The position numbers were made by a program, and so were the translations under genes. A stretch of DNA of 52,981 bases, taken from assembly GCF_023283845.1 (NCBI RefSeq), contig NZ_JAKILC010000025.1:1-52981 (forward strand), in the 5' to 3' direction. The stretch is from Shewanella marinintestina (GTDB lineage: Bacteria > Pseudomonadota > Gammaproteobacteria > Enterobacterales > Shewanellaceae). Under the pieces are notes generated by a model. The model saw only the letters and a program-made list of their open reading frames with translations, was not told the DNA's origin and made no database searches. Below, in pieces: positions 42,189-51,795 of this stretch (position 1 is its first letter; every line of letters starts with the position of its first letter).

Positions 42189-43898
42189 ATGCACACTGAA
42201 CATACTGCAGAACTGAACCTACTTTGGGGAACGTTGATCTTAGAAGAACTGACTCGCTTAGGTGTTAAGCATGTCTGTATGGCGCCGGGATCACGCTCAA
42301 CACCACTAACACTAGCGGCAGCCAAGCAAACAAAATTAAAGCAACATCTGCATTTTGATGAGCGCGGACTCGGTTTTATGGCATTAGGTTTGGCCAAAGC
42401 CAGCCAAGCTCCTGTAGCGATAATTACCACTTCAGGCACAGCGGTCGCCAATCTATACCCTGCAGTCGTTGAAGCATGGCTAACTCATGTTCCGCTAATC
42501 GTACTATCAGGTGACAGACCACCAGAGTTAATTGATTGTGGTGCTAATCAGGCCATTATTCAGCCTGGTATTTTTGCCCAGTATGGTAAGCAAATTAACT
42601 TACCAACACCTGATATGAATATCGCTCCACAAGCGCTATTAAGCCTGCTTGATGAAGCCGTTAGCAATCAATCACAACCCGTGCATATAAACTGTATGTA
42701 CCGTGAACCGCTATACCCAAATGAACCGGTAGCGGATTTTTCACGTTACCTTGTACCGATTGAGCCTTGGCAAAGACAAACCGCACCTTATAGCCAATTT
42801 GCAACGATGAATGTAGGCCAATTACCAACGTCAGATGCCCTCGCACGCTTTGTTCATGGTAAAGGCGTTATCGTTGCGGCAACTTTAGCTCCAGAGCAGC
42901 ATAGCGAAGCACTAATTCAGCTAGCACAAAAGCTTGGCTGGCCGATAGTCACTGATGCACAGTCGCAGCTTAGACAGCACCCCGGTGCCATTGGCAACAT
43001 TGACCAATTATTGCATCAACCGAAATCTAAAGCTTTGTTAGCACAAGCCGAAAGAGTCATCGTATTTGGTGGCCGCATTCTATCTAAACGCCTTATTAGC
43101 TATTTAGAACAGCAAGAATGGAAAGATTATTGGCAGGTGCTACCACACCAGCAAAGACTCGATCCAAGCAACAAGCCAAAACAGCTTTGGCTTGCACCAG
43201 CTCATACTTTTGCAGCTTTGCCTTGGCCAAGATCATCACAAGCAAACTGGGCTCTTAACCTAGTTCAACATAACGACGACCTAGAAACTCTGTATCAACA
43301 GCAGATTGATAATGCCGAGTTTGGCGAAGCACAAACGATCCGCGCTATAGCAACAAGACAGACAAGCCAGCAGCAGCTATTTATTGGCAATAGCCTACCG
43401 GTGCGTCTCTATGACATGTTTGCACCTATTAGTAGCGATAGTGCTAAGGTTTTCACTAACCGAGGCGCGTCTGGTATCGACGGCCTATTAGCAACCGCTT
43501 GTGGTGTTGCCTGTGCAGAAGGTAAGCCTACCACACTAATTATTGGTGACATTTCAGCGCTACATGATCTCAACTCGCTGGCGATTGCTCGCGCGGTCAC
43601 CAGCCCTTTAGTTATCGTCATTTTGAACAACGACGGCGGAAATATATTTAATCTATTACCTGTGCCTAATGAGCAATTACGCACCGACTATTACCGTCTG
43701 TCTCACGGCCTTGAATTTGGTTTTGGTGCCGCCATGTTTGGCCTTGCCTATAACCAGGTCGATTCAATTACCGACTTTATTGAATCTTATGAATATGCGA
43801 TGACCTATTCAGGGCCATCAGTGATAGAGGTCAGCGTTGCGCAAAACCAAGCTAGCGATCAAATAGCGCAAATCGCTAGTTGGGTGAAGCAGCACTAA
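42189..43898 (+). CDS. menD: MenD, SEPHCHC synthase of menaquinone biosynthesis
   Basis: This 569-residue thiamine-diphosphate enzyme joins 2-oxoglutarate and isochorismate, the first committed step of menaquinone synthesis. Landmarks are NLLWGTLILEELTRLGVKHV at the N-terminus, MAPGSRSTPLTLAA, the cofactor-activating Glu in HFDERGLGFMALG, and a C-terminal GDISALHDLNS...LNNDGGNIF diphosphate-binding segment. Length is normal. It is first of the menD-menH-menC-menE operon; menF is not present next to it. Its stop overlaps the menH start by one base (TAATG). Confidence 0.95.
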   Translation: MHTEHTAELNLLWGTLILEELTRLGVKHVCMAPGSRSTPLTLAAAKQTKLKQHLHFDERGLGFMALGLAKASQAPVAIITTSGTAVANLYPAVVEAWLTHVPLIVLSGDRPPELIDCGANQAIIQPGIFAQYGKQINLPTPDMNIAPQALLSLLDEAVSNQSQPVHINCMYREPLYPNEPVADFSRYLVPIEPWQRQTAPYSQFATMNVGQLPTSDALARFVHGKGVIVAATLAPEQHSEALIQLAQKLGWPIVTDAQSQLRQHPGAIGNIDQLLHQPKSKALLAQAERVIVFGGRILSKRLISYLEQQEWKDYWQVLPHQQRLDPSNKPKQLWLAPAHTFAALPWPRSSQANWALNLVQHNDDLETLYQQQIDNAEFGEAQTIRAIATRQTSQQQLFIGNSLPVRLYDMFAPISSDSAKVFTNRGASGIDGLLATACGVACAEGKPTTLIIGDISALHDLNSLAIARAVTSPLVIVILNNDGGNIFNLLPVPNEQLRTDYYRLSHGLEFGFGAAMFGLAYNQVDSITDFIESYEYAMTYSGPSVIEVSVAQNQASDQIAQIASWVKQH

Positions 43899-44677
43899 TG
43901 CTTAGCTATTGCTGCTCAGGAAATGCCAATGCTCCAGCCGTGGTTTTTTTACACGGCTTCTTAGGCAGCAAAGACGATTGGAGTGAAATCATCTTGCAGC
44001 TAAAAGATGATTTTTACTGCATTAGTATCGACCTGCCTGGTCATGGCGATAACAAAGTAATCAGTGCATATGAGCTACCAACTCCTGGGTTTAACCGCTG
44101 CGCAGAGCTAGTCGCCGCAACGCTTTCATCGCTTAATATTTCCCAGTTTCACTTAGTCGGTTACTCATTAGGTGGCCGTATAGCACTGCATATTGCCAAG
44201 TTATACCCAGAGCAACTCCTAAGCTTAGTATTAGAGTCTTGCCATCCGGGACTAGAAAGCGAAGCTGATAAAATTGCACGTAAGCAAAACGATAGTGCTT
44301 GGGCGAATAAGCTTAGCACGCTGCCCATTAGTGAATTTTTGCAGCTTTGGTACCAACAAGCTGTGTTCAATAATTTAACGACTACCGAGCAACATGCATT
44401 AGTACTAAAGCGCAGACATAATAATCCGTTAGTTCTAGCCAATTGCTACCAAGCTACGTCACTAGCTGAGCAAGGTAACCTCTGGAATATCCCAAGTCAG
44501 TTAAAAGTCGCAAGCCACTTTATAGCAGGTCACCAAGACAGTAAATTTATGGCGTTAGCTAAACGCTGGCAGCAGCAACAGCCGTTATCTTTACATTGTA
44601 TTAATGCCAGCGGCCACAACGTACACTTAGCGGCGCCGCAGCCTTTTAGCAATAAATTGCGCATGCTTTTCACTTAG
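43898..44677 (+). CDS. menH: MenH, SHCHC synthase
   Basis: This 259-residue alpha/beta hydrolase eliminates pyruvate from SEPHCHC. The nucleophile elbow is VGYSLGGR with the catalytic Ser, and the late His is in SGHNVHL; VVFLHGFLGSKDDW is the oxyanion-side motif. I chose the ATG overlapping the menD stop (TAATG), which implies coupled translation; an upstream GTG in frame lies inside menD and has no support. Confidence 0.92.
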   Translation: MLSYCCSGNANAPAVVFLHGFLGSKDDWSEIILQLKDDFYCISIDLPGHGDNKVISAYELPTPGFNRCAELVAATLSSLNISQFHLVGYSLGGRIALHIAKLYPEQLLSLVLESCHPGLESEADKIARKQNDSAWANKLSTLPISEFLQLWYQQAVFNNLTTTEQHALVLKRRHNNPLVLANCYQATSLAEQGNLWNIPSQLKVASHFIAGHQDSKFMALAKRWQQQQPLSLHCINASGHNVHLAAPQPFSNKLRMLFT

Positions 44678-44728
44678 CTTATATTCGCTAACATTCATTA
44701 CCTAATATAACGATAATCAGGCAGGCCA

Positions 44729-45811
44729 ATGACCACGACGCAGCAGCAAGTAACGCCATTAACTCTTACTCAAATAAGCCTGCATCAGTTTACTATCGAT
44801 TTAGACAAACCATTACCGGTTGGCAAACAACGTATTGAGCAGCGTTTAGGGCTGGTGCTTAGCGCAATCGCAAGTAATAGCACTACGCAACAGCAAGCTT
44901 CAGTTGAGATCTCGCCGCTTTCAGGTCTAGATAATCAAGGCCAACCTCTAGCCGGTTTTAGTCACGAAACATTGGTTGAAGTGAGTGAGCAACTAATAGC
45001 CATGCTGCCGCAGTTACAGCAGCAATCGATTGACCAATTGTTAGATTTTGCCGAAAGCAGTAAGCTGCCGTCACTCTCATTTGGCCTAAGTCAGCTACAC
45101 GCAAAACTTGTAGGCAAATTTGATGGTCACGCCATTACCCCGCGCACTATTCCACTCATTTATCGCCACAATGATGAGCCGCTAAGCGCAGTAAGCGAGC
45201 GCGTAGCTAGCCTAGCGAGTCACGTTTATGCGGTAAAAATAAAAGTCGCCCAAGACTCGCTTGAAGATGAAATTAAACTTATTCATCAAATTTTAGCAAT
45301 TCGCCCAAATCTAAAGTTGCGCTTAGATGCCAATCGCGGCTTTAACCTAGAGCAAGCAATTGAGTTCGCCGCTTGCCTGCCGCTAGCGAGTATTGAGTAT
45401 ATTGAAGAGCCTTGCCAAAACCCTGACGACAATCAGGCTTTTTATCAGGCGATAGAGATGCCATGGGCACTAGATGAATCGTTAAATAGCCCAGACTACC
45501 AATTTACAATGCAAGCAGGCTTAACCGCGCTAATCATCAAACCTATGTTGCTTGGCAGCATAGAGAAACTGCAGCAATTAATCGATACCGCCACCGAGCA
45601 CGGCGTGCGCTGTATCTTGAGTTCAAGCTTAGAAACAAGCCTTGGAATTGACGCATTAACTCGCTTAGCAACAATCATTACCCCTGATGAAATCCCTGGA
45701 GTTGATACGCTCGCAGCATTCAGTCAAGACTTAGTCGTAAGCTTTGCAAAGCCAACATGTTTGCAACTTGATGACTTAACCTTGTTAGCGAGTACAAACT
45801 GTAACCAGTAA
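44729..45811 (+). CDS. menC: MenC, o-succinylbenzoate synthase
   Basis: This 360-residue enolase-superfamily enzyme dehydrates SHCHC to o-succinylbenzoate. The catalytic Lys pair lies in YAVKIKVAQ, metal ligands in LRLDANRGF, YIEEPC and ALDESLN, and a late Lys in LIIKPMLLGS. Its length is slightly above that of the E. coli protein. Third gene of the operon. Confidence 0.93.
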   Translation: MTTTQQQVTPLTLTQISLHQFTIDLDKPLPVGKQRIEQRLGLVLSAIASNSTTQQQASVEISPLSGLDNQGQPLAGFSHETLVEVSEQLIAMLPQLQQQSIDQLLDFAESSKLPSLSFGLSQLHAKLVGKFDGHAITPRTIPLIYRHNDEPLSAVSERVASLASHVYAVKIKVAQDSLEDEIKLIHQILAIRPNLKLRLDANRGFNLEQAIEFAACLPLASIEYIEEPCQNPDDNQAFYQAIEMPWALDESLNSPDYQFTMQAGLTALIIKPMLLGSIEKLQQLIDTATEHGVRCILSSSLETSLGIDALTRLATIITPDEIPGVDTLAAFSQDLVVSFAKPTCLQLDDLTLLASTNCNQ

Positions 45812-45856
45812 ATAATAACTGATTGATCAAACCTAAAAGGTCAACGGCACATTGAT

Positions 45857-47335
45857 ATGACGCTTAGTCGCTCGAATAAACACATCCTCTCGCCGCTTCA
45901 TCAACAAGCATTAGCTCAAGGTGAGGCACCAGCCTACCGTTTTTCCGGTGCGGTAGTCAGCTACCGAACTTTAAGTCAGCAAGTTATCGGCTTAGCAGAG
46001 CAACTTAGCGAACTCGGGTTAAAACCAGGCGATCGTCTAGCGTGTATCAGTCATAACAACCCGCAGCTTTTGCAACTCTATTGGGCATGTGTTGACAGTG
46101 GGGTGTTATTTTGTCCGATTTCACCACGTTTTGCGCCGCAGCAAATCATTGAGCTTATTGTGACCCATCAGTATCAATACTGTTGGATGACCTCACAGCA
46201 GCAATCAGAGCTTAATCTAGCCCTTAAGGATCAACAATCATTCACCCGTGTGAATTTTGACTTTAATGCTCTTAGTGACTCAAAAGCCACTTTAGTTAAT
46301 CCCAATATTGCGGTGAATGCGATACTCACCTCTGGCAGCAGCGGCACACCAAAGGCTGCAGCCCATAGCCTAGCGAATCATATAGCGAGCGCTTCAGGTT
46401 CAAAGGAATTAATAGAGCTTACAGCAAGCGATAGTTGGTTATTGTCATTGCCACTGTTTCATATAGGTGGTTTGGCAATACTAAATCGCTGCGCACTTGC
46501 TGGCGCCTGCGTGGTCTTTGAAGACAAAAATTTATCTCTAGCTAAGCAGCTTGTTCGAGATGAGATCAGCCACCTATCCTTAGTCAGCGCCCAGTTACAA
46601 CTGTTGCTCGTAACTAGCAATGACGAAAGTAAGATAGAAACTGGCGTTGACAACGACTGCCTAGCACAGGTTAAGGCTATGCTACTTGGTGGCGGCGCTA
46701 TTTCTGCCAATCTATTGGCTGAATTAGCTAAACGCGACATTAACGCATACACCAGCTACGGCATGACCGAAATGGCATCACAGATCACCACAGGTATTGC
46801 TCTTGCCGACGGTTCTAGCGGCAAGTTGTTATCAGATAGAGAGCTAAAAATTATGGATGGCGAGATCTGGGTGAAAGGTAAGAGTCTGTTTTTAGGCTAT
46901 CTAACCAAAGCAGGCTTTAACCTACCATTAGATAACGACGGCTGGTTCTACACCAAAGATTTAGGTCACTTTGACGCAAATGACAACCTCTGCATCGATG
47001 GTAGAGCTGACAACATGTTTATCAGCGGTGGGGAGAATATCCAACCTGAAGAGATAGAAGCAGCACTCAAGCTTCACGTTATGATTAGTGAGGCCATCGT
47101 TTTTCCAGTGGCAGATGTAAAATTTGGCAACTTACCGGCAGCCATACTGAAGCTTAACGAGAGTAAGCTTGATAACTCTCGTTGCCGTATGCCTGACGAA
47201 GCAGAGTTAACTGAGTTTCTTGCCAATAAGATCGCCCGCTTTAAAAGGCCAAGGCAATATTACCCTTGGCCCAAGGTTAGCAGTGCAGGGATTAAGGTTA
47301 TCCGAAAACAGGTCATTGAAGCGGTTAAGAGTTAA
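45857..47335 (+). CDS. menE: MenE, o-succinylbenzoate-CoA ligase
   Basis: This 492-residue adenylate-forming enzyme activates o-succinylbenzoate with ATP and CoA. Visible motifs are the phosphate loop LTSGSSGTPKAA, SYGMTEMASQ, DGWFYTKDLGHFD and the late GGENIQPEEIEAAL, ending in the C-terminal swinging domain with KFKR-like IARFKRPRQ. It is the last gene of the men operon, with a 45-base gap after menC. Confidence 0.93.
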   Translation: MTLSRSNKHILSPLHQQALAQGEAPAYRFSGAVVSYRTLSQQVIGLAEQLSELGLKPGDRLACISHNNPQLLQLYWACVDSGVLFCPISPRFAPQQIIELIVTHQYQYCWMTSQQQSELNLALKDQQSFTRVNFDFNALSDSKATLVNPNIAVNAILTSGSSGTPKAAAHSLANHIASASGSKELIELTASDSWLLSLPLFHIGGLAILNRCALAGACVVFEDKNLSLAKQLVRDEISHLSLVSAQLQLLLVTSNDESKIETGVDNDCLAQVKAMLLGGGAISANLLAELAKRDINAYTSYGMTEMASQITTGIALADGSSGKLLSDRELKIMDGEIWVKGKSLFLGYLTKAGFNLPLDNDGWFYTKDLGHFDANDNLCIDGRADNMFISGGENIQPEEIEAALKLHVMISEAIVFPVADVKFGNLPAAILKLNESKLDNSRCRMPDEAELTEFLANKIARFKRPRQYYPWPKVSSAGIKVIRKQVIEAVKS

Positions 47336-47409
47336 CGCCTCATTCTGTAACTATTTAAACGTAAATAAGCCCTATGTTTGAACCTAAAGACTATGGGTTG
47401 AGAACAAGC

Positions 47410-48057
47410 TTAAATACAATGCTCTTTTTTAGCATCGTAGGCCGCAGCAGCAATTTTAAGCTGTTGGATATCCGATGCGCACAAATATCTTTTTAACACC
47501 TCAAACTTTTCAACCGGCCAATCATAAATTTTAAGCTGTAATAGTTCATCGATAATAACTGGCTCAAAACGATACTTAACAAACTTGGCTGGTGAACCAC
47601 CGACGACGCTGTACGGAGCTACATCTTTGGTCACAACACTATTGGCCGCGACTATCGCCCCTTCTCCAATAGTTACACCTGGCATTATCATCGCTCTCAT
47701 TCCAAGCCAAGAGCCATCACCAATATAAGTATCCCCCTTACCGACATAGGCCTCATCAATGTAGTCCATAAAGGGATATAAGCAGAACCAATCGGCTCGA
47801 TGAGTGTGGTTTCCCCCCATCAAGATGATGACTTCGGCACCGATACACACATAATCACCAATATGTAGCTTGTCGATTTCCCATCTTGGTTGCCAATTAC
47901 GACTGACTTCATCACCATGTAAATACCTGACTACCGACTCTTCGAATCCGTTATCCCAGCAATCACTGTAATAGCTATGCGTACCTTTAATTGAGATATT
48001 CGGGTTTGTTACTACTTCATGTAACAATTGAAATTTTGACCAATGTTTTTGTTGCAT
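47410..48057 (-). CDS. CatB/Vat-type hexapeptide-repeat acetyltransferase
   Basis: This 215-residue left-handed beta-helix acetyltransferase belongs to the xenobiotic acetyltransferase group (CatB, Vat). Signature phrases are NPNISIKGTHSYYS, IGDYVCIGAEVIILMGGNHTHRADW (with the catalytic-type His), YIGDGSWLGMRAMIMPGVTIGEGAIV and VVGGSPAKFVKYRF. CatB enzymes acetylate chloramphenicol and Vat enzymes streptogramins; chromosomal relatives often have other or unknown substrates. The ATG at 48057 has a GAGGT ribosome site. There is no sign of a mobile element beside it. Confidence 0.85.
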   Translation of the reverse strand: MQQKHWSKFQLLHEVVTNPNISIKGTHSYYSDCWDNGFEESVVRYLHGDEVSRNWQPRWEIDKLHIGDYVCIGAEVIILMGGNHTHRADWFCLYPFMDYIDEAYVGKGDTYIGDGSWLGMRAMIMPGVTIGEGAIVAANSVVTKDVAPYSVVGGSPAKFVKYRFEPVIIDELLQLKIYDWPVEKFEVLKRYLCASDIQQLKIAAAAYDAKKEHCI

Positions 48058-48246
48058 ACTTGACCTCAAGCTAATGTTAAATATAAAAATATTGAAATAA
48101 CATTACGCTCGTCAGCGAACCCAAGGCTGCTTTAACAAAGGGATAAGTTGCATAATTACACTCTGCAATTTGAGAAAATAAATGATAGTACATAACACTC
48201 GGTAAAGGAGCGCGTAAAAGGTTGGTTCGGTGCATCTAACCATAGG

Positions 48247-48588
48247 TTATATACTGGCCTGCACTTTACTCATTTTCAGCCAAAAATCTTCTTGGCACTG
48301 ATTTGTAAAACTTTTCTGATTGGGTGTAATACTCAAGCTATCTGGCTGAGCAATAATCTCATAACTAATCCAGCATTCAGAACAAAGTGCATCGCTAACC
48401 AGTTCAGTATGATCAACTTCGGTTTGCTTTCTTAACGTTACACCATTTTCAAATCTTACAACTAATTCATGGCTTTCAATGAAAGTGTCATCATCTTCAA
48501 TACAGCTGCCATACTGTGTTGTTTCAAGCACTGATAAGCCAACAATATGCTCTTTTACAGCTAAAACATAAGTAAATAGATTATTCAT
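48247..48588 (-). CDS. Hypothetical protein
   Basis: This 113-residue cytoplasmic protein belongs to no family I recognise. It is acidic (SCIEDDDTFIESHELVVRF) and contains a CSECW cysteine pair near residue 70. No signal peptide or transmembrane segment is present. Reading-frame quality is consistent with a real but uncharacterised gene. Confidence 0.5.
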   Translation of the reverse strand: MNNLFTYVLAVKEHIVGLSVLETTQYGSCIEDDDTFIESHELVVRFENGVTLRKQTEVDHTELVSDALCSECWISYEIIAQPDSLSITPNQKSFTNQCQEDFWLKMSKVQASI

Positions 48589-48870
48589 GATATAGAGCTA
48601 TTTCTCCCACCACATAGCTTGGAATGCGAAGCAAGTGCGTATGCCTAATATTACTCGTATGTGCCAAAAGTAAATCTATTAGTGCTAACAGATAAGTTTA
48701 GCTCCGCAGTTAATAGGCACTCTAGCAAATCACTCAGGGGAAAACGAGGATGAATAATTGACGATGTACGTAAGGTGTAAAGCTTTCATTTACATGCTGC
48801 TAGCGAAGACAATAAACCTAAAATGACGAATCTTGCATTTGTTCGAGACATAAATCTTCCAGACATAAAA
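48589..48870. other. Gene-free stretch before the rpoH terminator
   Basis: I see no gene, repeat or clear operator here. It separates the hypothetical gene from the 3' end of rpoH. Confidence 0.5.
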
Positions 48871-48893
48871 AAACCTGCTAAATAAGCAGGTTT
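48871..48893 (-). terminator. Intrinsic terminator after rpoH
   Basis: AAACCTGC / GCAGGTTT with a seven-base loop has an A-run on its left side that gives the U-run on the minus strand. Confidence 0.88.
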
Positions 48894-48914
48894 TAATTAT
48901 CAAGCAAAATGGAG

Positions 48915-49772
48915 TTAAGCCTCCATACAGCCCTTAAGCTTGTTCATTGCATTCTTTTCCAGCTGCCTAATGCGTTCAGCCGACACTTGGTAAGTCGCCG
49001 CTAGGTCTTGCAATGTTGTTTTGTCTTCATCTAACCAACGCGCTTTAAGAATATGCTGGCTACGCTCATCAAGAGTCTTGATAGCAGATAGCAGGCGCGC
49101 TTGGTTATTCTGTTCCCAGTTGTCATTTTCAACTTGGGACGCTAAATCTGAAGAGTGATCCTCAAGATAATGCATAGGAGCATAATCGTGTTCATCATCG
49201 TTATCACTAGCCAGATCAAATGCAGGATCTTGCGCCGCCATACGTGATTCCATCTCGGTGACATCGGCTTTTGATACACCTAAACTATCAGCCACCATGC
49301 CTACTTCGCTGTCACTAAACCAACCTAGGCGCTTTTTAGCTTTACGTAGATTAAAGAACAGTTTGCGCTGAGCTTTAGTGGTCGCCACTTTTACGATGCG
49401 CCAGTTTTTAAGCACATACTCGTGGATCTCTGCTTTAATCCAATGTACGGCAAACGATACCAAGCGAACACCCACATCAGGGTCGAAACGCTTAACCGCT
49501 TTCATCAGGCCGATATTACCTTCTTGAATTAAGTCTGCTTGCGGTAGACCGTAGCCAGAGTAACCTTTTGCAACATGTACCACAAAACGTAGATGCGACA
49601 TAATCAACTGCTTCGCAGCTTGTAGATCACCCGTTTCTTGCAGACGCTTCGCTAGCTCATATTCTTTATCAGCTTCCAACATTGGGATGTTGTGTGCTGA
49701 ATGAACATAAGACTCGAGGCTGCCGCTACTTTGGGGAACCATTAGTGCCATTGATTGCGTTTGATCTGTCAT
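48915..49772 (-). CDS. rpoH: RNA polymerase heat-shock sigma factor RpoH (sigma-32)
   Basis: This is a 285-residue sigma-70 family factor. Region 2 contains DLIQEGNIGLMKAVKRFDPDVGVRLVSFAVHWIKAEI. The RpoH box QRKLFFNLRKAKKRLGW identifies it specifically as sigma-32. Region 4 near the end has LQDLAATYQVSAERIRQLEKNAM. It directs transcription of chaperone and protease genes. Its position after ftsYEX is the classic gammaproteobacterial order. The 261 bases before it should contain its several promoters. Confidence 0.96.
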   Translation of the reverse strand: MTDQTQSMALMVPQSSGSLESYVHSAHNIPMLEADKEYELAKRLQETGDLQAAKQLIMSHLRFVVHVAKGYSGYGLPQADLIQEGNIGLMKAVKRFDPDVGVRLVSFAVHWIKAEIHEYVLKNWRIVKVATTKAQRKLFFNLRKAKKRLGWFSDSEVGMVADSLGVSKADVTEMESRMAAQDPAFDLASDNDDEHDYAPMHYLEDHSSDLASQVENDNWEQNNQARLLSAIKTLDERSQHILKARWLDEDKTTLQDLAATYQVSAERIRQLEKNAMNKLKGCMEA

Positions 49773-50033
49773 TTACGCTCCTGCTACTTCTTACAAATGT
49801 CTTGCTAAAATCTACTTGCTGACCATTCATTACTGAAATGGACAGTGAACTATCGACTAAATGACAAAATATGTCAACCATCGTAGTTATCTAATATGTA
49901 TCGATTCGCACTAAGCCAAACTAAAGCTAGCGGCATATTGCTGCCAACAAAATATTACACCTAGTGATAGGCAACGCAAATGAAACAAAGTTCATCTTTT
50001 AACCTATCAATGGTTGGCAAGCTTAACTTGTTA

Positions 50034-50999
50034 TTATGACGGTTCTATTGCTCTTAGGTGCTGGCGTACTGAAAGGTATGAGCCTAGCCAACCTAAGAAA
50101 GATGCCAGCAATACAAGCTGCCCTAACTCAGCAACACTTAGCGATTCCATATGCAAAGTACTACCGTATAGGCCTAATAATTCAGCTAAAGCAGAATCTA
50201 AATACCAAACCAATAAGTTAATAATCACCCAAGCTAAGAAGCCACCTATCACGCCATACCAGATCCCAGTATAAAGAAACGGGCGCTGAATAAAGGCTTC
50301 AGTAGCCCCGACTAACTTCATGACTTCAATTTCTGTACGACGATTCATAATTGCTAAACGAATCGTATTACCTATGACCAGCACTACCGCTAATACCAGT
50401 AAGGCCGCGATAGCCATTACAGTGCGTTCCAGCAGCTTAACCACAGCTTGCAATCGCTCTAACCATTCAATATCTAAACGGCCAAAGCTGACTTCGGGTT
50501 CTTGCTCAAGCTTACGTAATAATTCACGTGCACCGGTCGGGCTTGAGTATTTAACACTTGGAGTCACCATCACTACAGCAGGCAACGGATTGGAATCCAA
50601 ATAAGATAATGCTTCACCAAAGCCAGATAAGCTTTGGAACTCTTCTAAAGCTTGATCGCGATTAATATAAGTTACATCGCTAATTTCTGGATAAACCTTT
50701 AACCGAGTGATTAAGCTTTGAATGACGGTTTCACTGCGCCCTTCGTCAATAAATAGCGAAATCTCTGCCGCGCTATTCCAAGACTCTGTAATGGTTTCAG
50801 CATTTTTAACCAATACCTGTAGCGCAGCTGGTAAACTTAAGCTAACGCCCAATACAGCCATAGTCATAATTGATGACACAGGGTTGCGCCATAGCTCACC
50901 CATACTTGCCATGGCATGCTGTACGTGACGAATAAAGAACATCACAATACGGCCTGACAACGGTAACTTGCTACGGTTTATCTGAGGTTTTTTACTCAT
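50034..50999 (-). CDS. ftsX: FtsX, cell-division ABC transporter-like permease
   Basis: This 321-residue inner-membrane protein has a basic cytoplasmic N-terminus, a first transmembrane helix at about 45-65, a large periplasmic loop (about 70-190, ISLFIDEGRSETVIQSLITRL), and three C-terminal helices. It forms a complex with FtsE that activates cell-wall hydrolases at the septum through EnvC-type partners. It starts eight bases after the ftsE stop codon. Confidence 0.95.
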   Translation of the reverse strand: MSKKPQINRSKLPLSGRIVMFFIRHVQHAMASMGELWRNPVSSIMTMAVLGVSLSLPAALQVLVKNAETITESWNSAAEISLFIDEGRSETVIQSLITRLKVYPEISDVTYINRDQALEEFQSLSGFGEALSYLDSNPLPAVVMVTPSVKYSSPTGARELLRKLEQEPEVSFGRLDIEWLERLQAVVKLLERTVMAIAALLVLAVVLVIGNTIRLAIMNRRTEIEVMKLVGATEAFIQRPFLYTGIWYGVIGGFLAWVIINLLVWYLDSALAELLGLYGSTLHMESLSVAELGQLVLLASFLGWLGSYLSVRQHLRAIEPS

Positions 51000-51007
51000 G
51001 ACTATTC

Positions 51008-51700
51008 TCAGTTACTGCCAAAGTGATTTAGGTCATTAAGCTCTTCGGCACCCAATACACGACCTTGTTTAAGAGTTAAGGTGCGGTATTTCATACGCGC
51101 TATCAAGCCTAAGTCGTGGGTGGCAATAAGCACTGTAGTACCCGCATCGTTAAAGGTTTCAAACAAGCGTAAGATATCCATCGATAACTTTGGATCTAAG
51201 TTACCTGTTGGCTCATCAGCTAGCAGTAAAGGAGGCTTATTAACAATTGCGCGAGCAATGCCTACACGTTGCTGCTCACCGCCGGATAACATAATAGGGT
51301 TATGGCGCTCTTTACCATACAAACCAACCATGTCTAATGCACCCGCGACTCGTTTACGGATCTCACCAATAGAGAAACCTTCAATCATTAACGGTAAAGC
51401 GACATTATCGAATACGCTCTTATTCATTAACAGGTGATGGTTTTGAAAAATCATACCAATATCACGACGCAAGTAGGGCACCTGCGAGCGACTCACCTTA
51501 GCGATATCATGGCCATTAATAGATACACGACCACCGTTGGCACGTTCAATCACGGTGATCAACTTGAGCAGTGTACTTTTACCCGCACCAGAATGACCGG
51601 TTAAAAAGGCCATTTCCCCGCGCTTTATATGAAAACTCACATCCGATAAGGCTTTTTGCCCGCCGGGATAGACTTTACTTACCTGCTCAAATCGAATCAT
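51008..51700 (-). CDS. ftsE: FtsE, cell-division ATP-binding protein
   Basis: This 230-residue ABC ATPase has Walker A GHSGAGKST, signature LSGGEQQR, Walker B LLLADEPT and the switch His in IATHD. It partners with FtsX at the division site. Length and sequence are typical. Confidence 0.96.
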   Translation of the reverse strand: MIRFEQVSKVYPGGQKALSDVSFHIKRGEMAFLTGHSGAGKSTLLKLITVIERANGGRVSINGHDIAKVSRSQVPYLRRDIGMIFQNHHLLMNKSVFDNVALPLMIEGFSIGEIRKRVAGALDMVGLYGKERHNPIMLSGGEQQRVGIARAIVNKPPLLLADEPTGNLDPKLSMDILRLFETFNDAGTTVLIATHDLGLIARMKYRTLTLKQGRVLGAEELNDLNHFGSN

Positions 51701-51732
51701 TAATAAGATTTCTTGTTAGTTAGTATTAATAA

Positions 51733-51752
51733 AAGCACCCCGCAGGGTGCTT
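51733..51752 (-). terminator. Hairpin between ftsY and ftsE
   Basis: AAGCACCC / GGGTGCTT with a CGCA loop is followed on the minus strand by a short U-run. It probably causes partial termination or processing between ftsY and ftsE, since ftsYEX is usually one operon. Confidence 0.6.
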
Positions 51753-51795
51753 ATTTTTAGCTATCTTAAGTTAACGCTTAATCTATAAGCTAACG

